Shown one piece after another: positions 1-5,813 of a stretch of 13,837 nt of DNA (positions are counted from its first letter, which is position 1; each line of letters begins with the position of its first letter). The position numbers were made by a program, and so were the translations under genes. Source of the stretch: an uncultured Peptococcaceae bacterium. GTDB lineage: Bacteria; Bacillota; Peptococcia; Peptococcales; Peptococcaceae. The stretch lies in the NCBI GenBank assembly GCA_902462325.1, contig CABQBF010000061.1, positions 1 through 13,837 on the forward strand, written 5' to 3'. The notes under the pieces were generated by a model that saw only the letters and a list, made by a program, of their open reading frames with translations, did no database searches and was not told where the DNA came from.

Positions 1-1
1 A

Positions 2-1060
2 CGCGATGAAGAAGCGGTGTTGGCCCGCTGTCTGTCCAGCGTTGCCGATTTGGTAGATGAAATTATCATTGTTGACACCGGTTCGCAAGACAGTACCAAG
101 GAGGTTGCTGCCCAATATACCGATGCCATTTATGATTTTGTCTGGAGAGATGATTTTGCCGTTGCCCGCAATTTTTCGTTTGCCAAAGCCACCATGGATT
201 ATTGTTTGTGGTTGGACGCCGATGACCGGTTGACCGAGGAAAACCGGCAGAAATTTTGGAATTTGAAAGAAAACCTAGATAGCACCGCTGACATGATATT
301 TTTGCCTTATACAAATTGGGAGGAAACAGGCAGGAATCGTCTGGTTTATTGTCGGGAACGACTTTTACGCCGTAAGGCTGGTTTTTGCTGGCAGGGCCGG
401 GTGCATGAGGCTATTGAGCCAGCGGGCAATATCCAGTATGGCGATGCGACTATCACTCATTGTCCGCTGAAAAAAGAAATGTCGGCGCGCAATCTGCGTA
501 TCTATGAAACTATATTAAAAGAGGGGCAACACTTAGAGCCGCGGGATCAGTATTATTATGGCAGAGAATTATACAGCCATCAGCGCTTTGCCGAAGCAGC
601 CGAAGTCTTTTCCCGCTTTTTACAGGAAGCGGATGGTTGGGCGGTCAACCAGGTGGATGCCTGCCGGTTGTTGGCGAACTGCTATCAGCAGCTGGAGCAA
701 ACGGAAAAGGTGTTGCCTGCTTTGCTGCAAGCTCTGGCCTATGAAGCGCCAGATGCCGGGATTTGCTGCGATTTAGGCAATTATTTTTTACAGCAGCAGC
801 ACCTTGAACAGGCGCTTTACTGGTATGAACAAGCGCTACAGTGTAAGCTGCAACCCGACAGCGGTAAGTTTGTGCAGCAGGACGACTACGACTATATCCC
901 CCATTTGCAGCTTTGTGTCTGCTATGACCGTTTAGGTCAATGGGAGCGGGCTGAACAGCACAATGAGCTGGCTGCTTTTGCCCGGCCAAATTCGGAGGAA
1001 GTGGCTTATAACCGGCAATATTTTCAGCGCCGTCGCCAATTGATAACAGCAGAAGCCTAA
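2..1060 (+). CDS. Glycosyltransferase family 2 with C-terminal TPR repeats (5' partial)
   Basis: The frame is open from base 2 (residues R-D-E-E-A-V-L-A-R-C), so the gene begins before the window; the GTG at 17 is an internal valine codon. The N-terminal part is a GT-A fold: a nucleotide-sugar-binding stretch EIIIVDTGSQDST, then WLDADD (about residues 65-70 counted from base 17), the DxD-like metal/nucleotide site, and WQGRVHEAI near residue 125, which is common in this family. From about residue 175 to 330 the protein is helical with repeated A/Y/L patterns typical of tetratricopeptide repeats. Such proteins transfer a sugar to a peptide, protein or surface glycan, but the acceptor cannot be told from sequence. 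No clear terminator follows. The family call is firm and the substrate is unknown. Confidence 0.85.
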   Translation, partial: RDEEAVLARCLSSVADLVDEIIIVDTGSQDSTKEVAAQYTDAIYDFVWRDDFAVARNFSFAKATMDYCLWLDADDRLTEENRQKFWNLKENLDSTADMIFLPYTNWEETGRNRLVYCRERLLRRKAGFCWQGRVHEAIEPAGNIQYGDATITHCPLKKEMSARNLRIYETILKEGQHLEPRDQYYYGRELYSHQRFAEAAEVFSRFLQEADGWAVNQVDACRLLANCYQQLEQTEKVLPALLQALAYEAPDAGICCDLGNYFLQQQHLEQALYWYEQALQCKLQPDSGKFVQQDDYDYIPHLQLCVCYDRLGQWERAEQHNELAAFARPNSEEVAYNRQYFQRRRQLITAEA

Positions 1061-1094
1061 TACTTTTTGGAAAATGTTGTGATCGAAAAATCTC

Positions 1095-1123
1095 TTGCAT
1101 CTGCTCTTGATTTGTGGTAAAAA
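1095..1123 (+). promoter_or_regulatory. Candidate promoter for the Crp/Fnr regulator gene
   Basis: TTGCAT (1095-1100), 17 bases, then TAAAAA (1118-1123), in the 90-base gap before the regulator. Both boxes match consensus only partly, so this is a weak candidate. Transcription would start near 1130, giving a leader of about 20 bases. Confidence 0.3.
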
Positions 1124-1150
1124 CAATAGCAAGACTGTCGGGGTGAGAAT

Positions 1151-1810
1151 ATGGATGTAAAGATTGAGACGATTATGGAATTCCCATTGTTTTCTGGAAT
1201 TGCCAAAGACGATTTGCCAGCAATGCTGCAGTGCTTAGGCTATCGGGTGGAACGCTATCAAAAAGGTGAATTTTTGGCTATAGAAGGCCAGCATATCCAA
1301 CAAGTTGGTGTTATTCTTCAAGGCAGCGTAGATATGCTGAAAGAAGATTTTTGGGGACACAAAATCATTTTGATGCGCATGCAGAAGTCCGATGTTTTTG
1401 GCGAGGCATTTACCTTTGGCAGCAATGCTACAGCAACGGTCAGCTTTCGCGCTGTCGAAGATACCGTTATTCTGCTGCTGCCCTTTCAACGAGTGCTGCA
1501 TACCTGTAACCGCACCTGCACCTTTCATCACCGGCTGGTTGAGAATATGGTGCAGCTTCTGGCCAATAAAAATCAAGAGCTGATGAAAAAAGTGGAGGTC
1601 GTAACTAAAAAGACGCTGCGGGAAAAAATTTTGGCCTATTTATCCCAACAAGCACAGCTGCAGGGCAAAGAATATTTTGAAATCCCGCTGGGCCGGGCGG
1701 AGTTGGCCGACTATCTGTGTGCTGATAGGAGCGCCTTAACTCGGGAATTATCCAACATGAAAAAGGAAGGGCGATTAGATTACGACAAAAATATGTTTCG
1801 TTTATTATAG
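1151..1810 (+). CDS. Crp/Fnr-family transcriptional regulator, probable HcpR-like regulator of hcp
   Basis: A 219-residue protein with the usual family layout: an N-terminal cyclic-nucleotide-binding-type beta barrel (about 12-110, with the glycine turns EGQHIQQVGVILQGSV and SDVFGEAF), a long dimerisation helix (about 125-155) and a C-terminal winged helix (about 175-217), with a likely recognition helix around ADRSALTRELSNMK (191-204). It lacks the N-terminal cysteine cluster of true FNR, so it is not an oxygen sensor of that kind. It has a Cys/His-rich stretch at 117-127 (H117, C119, C123, H126, H127) next to the dimer helix. A GGGGTGAG sequence precedes ATG 1151. It lies directly upstream of hcp on the same strand. 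In many anaerobes a Crp/Fnr protein called HcpR controls hcp in response to nitric oxide; assigning that role here is inference from position. Confidence 0.88.
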   Translation: MDVKIETIMEFPLFSGIAKDDLPAMLQCLGYRVERYQKGEFLAIEGQHIQQVGVILQGSVDMLKEDFWGHKIILMRMQKSDVFGEAFTFGSNATATVSFRAVEDTVILLLPFQRVLHTCNRTCTFHHRLVENMVQLLANKNQELMKKVEVVTKKTLREKILAYLSQQAQLQGKEYFEIPLGRAELADYLCADRSALTRELSNMKKEGRLDYDKNMFRLL

Positions 1811-1833
1811 GCCATCAAAAAATATATTTTAGA

Positions 1834-1881
1834 AAGCAGAGGAATGTTGCACAGGCAACGGAACTCTGTTTTTTCTTTTTT
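1834..1881 (+). terminator. Intrinsic terminator after the Crp/Fnr gene
   Basis: CAGAG (1837-1841) pairs with CTCTG (1864-1868) and GTTGC (1846-1850) with GCAAC (1855-1859), around a four-base loop and a 4x4 internal loop. A T-rich run (1869-1880) follows. The internal loop weakens the hairpin. The inner arms could instead be a protein-binding dyad for the hcp promoter (separate entry); both uses are possible. Confidence 0.6.
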
Positions 1882-1886
1882 ATAAT
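1846..1886 (+). promoter_or_regulatory. Candidate activator site and -10 box of the hcp promoter
   Basis: A perfect dyad GTTGC-ACAG-GCAAC (1846-1859) has the five-base half-site, four-base spacer shape of Fnr-type operators (TTGAT-N4-ATCAA). It is followed by a consensus TATAAT at 1881-1886 with no recognisable -35 box at the right distance (ACGGAA). With a start site near 1893, the dyad centre (1852.5) is about 41 bases upstream, the class II activation position for Crp/Fnr proteins. Bases and distances are seen; function is inferred. A second possible -10, TACAAT at 1924-1929, also lacks a -35 box. Confidence 0.5.
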
Positions 1887-1960
1887 AAATCGTGTGAAGA
1901 GAACAGCGCAGGAAATCTGCCTGTACAATAAAAATATAAAAAAATCAGGAGGATGTTAGT

Positions 1961-3526
1961 ATGGAAAACAAAATGTTTTGCTTTCAGTGTGAACAAACGG
2001 CAGGAGGGACAGGCTGCACTGGCTGTGCCGGCGTTTGCGGAAAAACTGCGCAAACCTCTCGACTACAAGATGAATTGACTGGAGCGTTAATCACCTTGGC
2101 CCATCACGCCAAAGCACAGCAAGCGGAGAATCTAGCCATAGATCAGTTACTGATTGAAGGTTTATTCACCACCTTAACCAATGTGAATTTTGACGATAGC
2201 GTAATCGGGCGTTTGTTGGATACCGTTCATGCTGAGACCGCCAAGCTGCAGGCTGCTGCTGTCGATTACGACATGAAAAATATTTGGGAGGCTGATGAAG
2301 ACATCCGCTCATTAAAATCGTTGCTTTTATTCGGGATACGCGGTGTGGCTGCTTATGCCTATCATGCTGTTGTGCTGGGATACAGCGATGAAACGGTGAA
2401 CCACTTTTTCTACCAGGCCCTTTCTGCTCTGCAGGAGGATTGGAGTGTAACAGAGCTGCTACCTATTGTGTTGGAGGTGGGAGCGATAAATTTGCAATGT
2501 ATGGCGCTGCTGGATAAGGCCAATACGGAAACCTTCGGTCATCCAGAGCCGGTTTCCGTATCTTTGACAGTAGAAAAAGGCCCGTTTATTGTGATTACTG
2601 GTCATGATTTATACGATTTGAAATTATTGCTGGAGCAAACAGAAGGCACCGGTGTCAATATATATACCCACGGCGAAATGCTACCGGCTCATGGGTATCC
2701 GGAGCTGAAAAAGTATCCCCATCTGAAGGGCAATGTGGGCACTGCCTGGCAAAATCAGCAAAAAGAATTTGCCAATCTTCCGGCACCGGTTTTATTCACG
2801 ACGAACTGTCTGATGCCGCCAAAAAGCAGCTATATGGACAGGGTGTTCACCACAGAAGTGGTTTCCTATCCAGAAATCACCCATATTGGCTCTGCTAAGG
2901 ATTTTTCGCCGGTGATTGCTAAAGCGTTGGAATTGGGCGGCTTTGCAGAAGAACAGCACTTCAATGGAATGAACGGCGGTCATACTGTGACGACAGGCTT
3001 TGCCCATCAGGCGGTGTTGTCGGTGGCCGATCAAGTGGTGCAGGCTGTCAAAGATGGCGCCATCAAGCATTTTTTCTTAGTGGCGGGCTGCGATGGAGCG
3101 CGGGCTAATCGCAGCTACTATACCGAATTTGTGAAGCAAACGCCTCAGGATACCATAGTACTTACCTTGGCTTGCGGCAAATACCGGTTCCATGATTTAG
3201 ATTTGGGCACTATCGACGGCATTCCCCGTCTGCTGGATATTGGGCAATGCAACGATGCTTACAGCGCCATTCAGATTGCGCTGGCCTTGGCCGAAGCCTT
3301 TGATTGTGATGTCAATGAGCTGCCGCTGTCAATGGTGTTGTCTTGGTATGAACAAAAGGCGGTGAGCATTCTGTTGACACTGCTTCATTTGGGAATAAAA
3401 AATATCAAATTAGGACCAACGCTGCCCGCTTTTTTATCGGTCAATGTTTTAAATTATTTGGTGGACCAGTATCAGATTGGGCCAATCACTACAGTAGAGG
3501 CTGATATGAAAGTATTGTTGGGATAA
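1961..3526 (+). CDS. hcp: Hybrid cluster protein (hydroxylamine reductase family)
   Basis: A 521-residue cytoplasmic Fe-S protein. Hcp reduces hydroxylamine in vitro and is regarded as a nitric oxide reductase in the nitrosative stress response. All eight expected hybrid-cluster ligands are visible: H215 (TGHD), E239 (THGEM), C283 (TTNC), C377 (AGCDGAR), C405 (LACGKY), C430 (IGQCND), E464 and K466 (SWYEQKA). Their spacing closely matches the class I enzymes as I remember them. The N-terminal cubane motif is C7-X2-C10-X8-C19 then C26-G-K, with an additional C22. The protein is about 30 residues shorter than classical class I members, and the loss lies before H215. AGGAGG at 1947-1952, eight bases before ATG, fixes the start. 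No hcr-type partner reductase lies nearby. A strong terminator follows. Confidence 0.96.
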   Translation: MENKMFCFQCEQTAGGTGCTGCAGVCGKTAQTSRLQDELTGALITLAHHAKAQQAENLAIDQLLIEGLFTTLTNVNFDDSVIGRLLDTVHAETAKLQAAAVDYDMKNIWEADEDIRSLKSLLLFGIRGVAAYAYHAVVLGYSDETVNHFFYQALSALQEDWSVTELLPIVLEVGAINLQCMALLDKANTETFGHPEPVSVSLTVEKGPFIVITGHDLYDLKLLLEQTEGTGVNIYTHGEMLPAHGYPELKKYPHLKGNVGTAWQNQQKEFANLPAPVLFTTNCLMPPKSSYMDRVFTTEVVSYPEITHIGSAKDFSPVIAKALELGGFAEEQHFNGMNGGHTVTTGFAHQAVLSVADQVVQAVKDGAIKHFFLVAGCDGARANRSYYTEFVKQTPQDTIVLTLACGKYRFHDLDLGTIDGIPRLLDIGQCNDAYSAIQIALALAEAFDCDVNELPLSMVLSWYEQKAVSILLTLLHLGIKNIKLGPTLPAFLSVNVLNYLVDQYQIGPITTVEADMKVLLG

Positions 3527-3540
3527 AATTTGCACAAAAC

Positions 3541-3593
3541 GAAAAAGCAACGACGGCTTAGAATGTTGATTTTTAAGCCGTCGTTGCTTTTTC
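3541..3593. terminator. Two-way intrinsic terminator between hcp and the aminotransferase gene
   Basis: A perfect 20-bp inverted repeat (3541-3560 with 3574-3593) around a 13-base loop. The outer arms are A5 on the left and T5 on the right, so the hairpin has a U tail when read from either strand. It sits between two converging genes and can end both transcripts. Confidence 0.92.
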
Positions 3594-3630
3594 ATATAAA
3601 GTTTTTTAAACAATTTTTTTTAATAATCTA

Positions 3631-4809
3631 TTAAGGCAATTGCGCGGCCAATTTTTCTAAGCGGCGAAGCGCTTCTGTTAACGTGCTTTCTTCCCGGGCA
3701 AAGTGCAGTCGGATTAAATAATTGACTGGTTCACGGAAAAAGCTGGAGCCAGGTACGGCTGCCACGCCGATGTGCTCAGTCATCCATTCACAGAAGGCTA
3801 AATCGCTCCAACCAGAAAACTGAGGCAGTGCTAACCAAGCAGAAATATCAATCATGACATAATAGGTAGCCTGCGGAATGTTGTGCATGATACCCAAGCG
3901 ATCCAGACAGTCTAAAAAGAACTGTCTCTTTTGCGTGTAAAGCTGCTGCAGATTTTCATAATAGGAGGTGGGAAAGTGTAGCGCTGTAACAACAGCTTCC
4001 TGCAAAGGAGCCGGTGCGCCTACTGTTAAAAAGTCATGCACCTTGCGGCAGCCTTCGATGACAGGTGCCGACGCAATGACATAGCCCAGCCGCCAGCCGG
4101 TGATGGAATAGGTTTTGCTAAACGAATTGCAGGTGATGGTGCGCTCCCACATGCCGGGCAGTGAAGCAATGGAGATATGTTGGTTGGGCGCATAGATGAT
4201 GTGTTCATACACTTCATCGGTAATCACGAAAGCATCGTATTGTATGGCCAGCACGGCAATCCGTTCCAGTTCCTGTCTGGTGAACACTTTACCGCAGGGA
4301 TTAGAGGGATTGCAGAGAATGAGTGCTTTAGCACCCTGCTGAAAAGCCTGCTCCAGCAACGTAACGTCAAATTGATAGGACGGCGGCACCAAAGGAATAA
4401 AAACAGGATCGGCGCCGCACAAAATGGCGTCGGCCATATAATTTTCGTAAAAGGGTGAAAAGATGGCCACCTTGTCGCCGGGGTTACAGAGGGTCATCAT
4501 GGCGCACATCATCGCTTCCGTGCTGCCACAGGTAACCAGCACCTCATCGTCAGCCGATACTGGATGTCGTAGTGTGGCAGAGGCTTTTTGCGCAATGGCC
4601 TCCCGCAAATTTTCGGCGCCATAGGTGACTGAATATTGGTGCGGCCCGTTGTCGGCTACCTGCTTCAAAGCGTCGGTTAAAGCCTTGGGTGGTGGAAAAT
4701 CGGGAAAACCCTGAGATAAATTGATGGCGTGACAAGCGTCGCTGATTCTAGTCATGCGGCGAATGACCGAGTCAGTAAATAATTGTATTCTGTTGCTCAT
4801 TTGAGGCAT
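3631..4809 (-). CDS. PLP-dependent class I/II aminotransferase
   Basis: A 392-residue fold-type I aminotransferase. Visible landmarks are NLSQGFPDFPPP (30-41), the substrate-side motif of the kynurenine/methionine aminotransferase-like group; YGAENLREAI (63-72); NPSNPCG (167-173, cofactor-ring Asn); DEVYEHI (198-204, Asp to the pyridine nitrogen and Tyr to PLP); SFSKTYSITGWRLGY (229-243) with the Schiff-base lysine K232 and phosphate-binding R240; and a C-terminal IRLHF with R367 for the substrate carboxylate. It should move an amino group between an amino acid (methionine, glutamine or an aromatic one are candidates) and a 2-oxo acid; the substrate is not decidable here. On the minus strand AGGG lies six bases before ATG 4809; an in-frame ATG three codons later (4800) is the alternative start. 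It appears to be transcribed alone from its own promoter. Confidence 0.92.
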   Translation of the reverse strand: MPQMSNRIQLFTDSVIRRMTRISDACHAINLSQGFPDFPPPKALTDALKQVADNGPHQYSVTYGAENLREAIAQKASATLRHPVSADDEVLVTCGSTEAMMCAMMTLCNPGDKVAIFSPFYENYMADAILCGADPVFIPLVPPSYQFDVTLLEQAFQQGAKALILCNPSNPCGKVFTRQELERIAVLAIQYDAFVITDEVYEHIIYAPNQHISIASLPGMWERTITCNSFSKTYSITGWRLGYVIASAPVIEGCRKVHDFLTVGAPAPLQEAVVTALHFPTSYYENLQQLYTQKRQFFLDCLDRLGIMHNIPQATYYVMIDISAWLALPQFSGWSDLAFCEWMTEHIGVAAVPGSSFFREPVNYLIRLHFAREESTLTEALRRLEKLAAQLP

Positions 4810-4836
4810 AAGCAGCCCTACCTTTCAAGAAATAAC

Positions 4837-4855
4837 TTGCAGCCTTTGGTTGCAA
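4837..4855. promoter_or_regulatory. Inverted repeat in the aminotransferase leader
   Basis: TTGCAGCC-TTT-GGTTGCAA, two eight-base arms with one non-Watson-Crick position, lies between the predicted start site (about 4867, minus strand) and the ribosome binding site. It may be a repressor operator or a leader hairpin. The symmetry is seen; a role is inferred. Confidence 0.4.
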
Positions 4856-4873
4856 AAATATAGATTGTTTTTT

Positions 4874-4902
4874 AGTATAAAGCAAAGATAAAAAGAAGTA
4901 AA
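4874..4902 (-). promoter_or_regulatory. Promoter of the aminotransferase gene
   Basis: Read on the minus strand: TTTACT (4902-4897), 17 bases, TATACT (4879-4874). The leader would be about 58 bases and includes the inverted repeat at 4837-4855. Four of six bases match at -35 and five of six at -10. Confidence 0.6.
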
Positions 4903-4976
4903 GATTCTCTGCCAAATCCTGAAAAATTGAATAGAAAAATTGTGCTTTGGCACTATAAAATATTGGCGGAAATTGC

Positions 4977-5005
4977 TTGACTATCCATAAGGCAAGTGCT
5001 AATAT
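4977..5005 (+). promoter_or_regulatory. Strong sigma-70 promoter
   Basis: TTGACT (4977-4982), exactly 17 bases, then TAATAT (5000-5005) preceded by TGC, an extended -10. The start site should be near 5012. An intrinsic terminator begins only about 26 bases later, so the immediate product is a very short RNA unless there is read-through to the gene at 5162. Confidence 0.75.
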
Positions 5006-5037
5006 ACAAAACTGTGACAAGAGAGAGACAGGATAAC

Positions 5038-5062
5038 TGCCCCAAAAAACGGGGTATTTTTT
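5038..5062 (+). terminator. Leader terminator directly after the promoter at 4977
   Basis: TGCCCC (5038-5043) pairs with GGGGTA (5051-5056, one G-U pair), loop AAAAAAC, followed by six T (5057-5062). It is compact and of standard form. Upstream bases CTGT (5012-5015) and ACAG (5028-5031) could form a second small helix. I could not match the leader to a known riboswitch class. Confidence 0.65.
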
Positions 5063-5098
5063 ATGAAATAAATCATAATCTGGTTTATGGATTCTATT

Positions 5099-5128
5099 TT
5101 GACAGAACCCTACAATTTATGAGAATAT
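5099..5128 (+). promoter_or_regulatory. Candidate second promoter for the 148-residue protein gene
   Basis: A consensus TTGACA at 5099-5104, 18 bases, then GAATAT (5123-5128) with TGA before it (extended -10 form). The -10 box is poor (three of six), so an activator or the extended -10 would be needed. It lies after the leader terminator and would give a short direct transcript of the gene at 5162. Confidence 0.4.
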
Positions 5129-5129
5129 A

Positions 5130-5143
5130 TGTGCAAATGCACA
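5130..5143. promoter_or_regulatory. Perfect palindrome at the predicted start site
   Basis: TGTGCA-AA-TGCACA, six-base arms with a two-base centre, ends three bases before the AAGGAG ribosome binding site (5147-5152). Its position suits a repressor operator, or a small hairpin that affects ribosome access. The binding protein is unknown. Confidence 0.45.
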
Positions 5144-5161
5144 ATGAAGGAGTTGGAAATC

Positions 5162-5608
5162 ATGGCTTTCAAGTTTTTGGCTGAATTAAAGAATATCGTA
5201 TCGGTAGGGGAAGCGTTGGATACGTTGTCCCGCTTGGTGGATTACATCAAATTCCGTCCTTTGGAAACCGATAAACCAAAGGTGACCTACGATTCTATGG
5301 CGGTACGCGATATCGGTATTAATGCCGGCGCTGTTAAGCTGGTGAAATTTTTTCAGAATGTAGCGAAAACAAAGGACCCATCGGCTGCCATGTATATCCA
5401 ATTGTTAAAAAAATATTTTTTGGATGCGTATGACTGGTCCAATCTGGATGCGGAAGGCTATGCCGATTTTGAAGCGGACGCTTTGTGGCTTTGTGATGAA
5501 ATTGAAGATTATCTGCGCAATATGAATGTCCATGTAGACCAGAAAAAACACGATAAAGTCGAACCGTTGGGTGATGTGGTGCTGCGCCGCCGGATGCATG
5601 CTGACTAA
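5162..5608 (+). CDS. Unrecognised 148-residue cytoplasmic protein
   Basis: I do not recognise this family. The start at 5162 is chosen because AAGGAG (5147-5152) precedes it by nine bases; an upstream in-frame ATG at 5129 has no such site and would overlap the palindrome. The protein has no signal peptide or membrane segment. The N-terminal third (1-35) looks helical and amphipathic, the middle has VTYDSMAVRDIGINAGAVKLVKFFQNVAK (41-69), and residues 75-120 are acidic and helical (SAAMYIQLLKKYFLDAYD, YADFEADALWLCDEIEDYL). The tail (121-148) is basic, ending in LRRRMHAD. There is one cysteine (C111). It stands alone, with a leader containing a terminator, a palindrome and two promoter candidates, and a terminator after it. 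Coding-quality composition and good translation signals make it a real gene; no function can be assigned. Confidence 0.85.
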   Translation: MAFKFLAELKNIVSVGEALDTLSRLVDYIKFRPLETDKPKVTYDSMAVRDIGINAGAVKLVKFFQNVAKTKDPSAAMYIQLLKKYFLDAYDWSNLDAEGYADFEADALWLCDEIEDYLRNMNVHVDQKKHDKVEPLGDVVLRRRMHAD

Positions 5609-5623
5609 GTTGAAAAGTTGTAT

Positions 5624-5678
5624 AAAAGCTGCTGTTGAAACCTCTTTTGGAAGAAAGTCGTTTTGCGGCAGCTTTTTT
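5624..5678 (+). terminator. Intrinsic terminator after the 148-residue protein gene
   Basis: AAAAGCTGC (5624-5632) pairs with GCAGCTTTT (5668-5676) and T residues continue to 5678. The loop is long (35 bases), so folding may be slower than usual, but the arms are perfect and the position, 16 bases after the stop codon, is right. Confidence 0.65.
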
Positions 5679-5741
5679 GTTGTGTGTTATCATGAAAAAA
5701 ATTTCTATTGCTCCATAATTTTTGATAATGACGGCAAGGAA

Positions 5742-5770
5742 TTGTCTGGAATTTTGCAGAGGCGTATAAT
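5742..5770 (+). promoter_or_regulatory. Promoter of the SulP operon
   Basis: TTGTCT (5742-5747), 17 bases, then a perfect TATAAT (5765-5770). Transcription should begin near 5777, leaving a leader of about 37 bases with AAGGAG at 5795-5800. Confidence 0.75.
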
Positions 5771-5813
5771 AAGCATAAAAATAATTGGAGGATAAAGGAG
5801 TTCGGAACGTGTT

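Noticed and set aside
1076..1089. GTTGT-N4-GAAAA upstream of the Crp/Fnr gene as an autoregulatory site
   Set aside because: Only one half resembles the GTTGC-N4-GCAAC dyad and its distance to the weak promoter candidate does not fit a standard position.
645..1100. A 151-residue open frame on the minus strand
   Set aside because: It is antisense to the TPR part of the glycosyltransferase gene, with no translation signal and an implausible composition.
4772..5020. An 82-residue open frame on the minus strand spanning the aminotransferase leader
   Set aside because: It overlaps the start of the aminotransferase gene, its promoter and the strong plus-strand promoter, and lacks a ribosome binding site.
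5012..5062. PreQ1, guanidine-II (mini-ykkC) or fluoride riboswitch in the short leader
   Set aside because: The run of A and the CCCC/GGGG stem are superficially similar to parts of these, but the defining loops (ACGR tandem loops, preQ1 pseudoknot tail, fluoride core) are missing.
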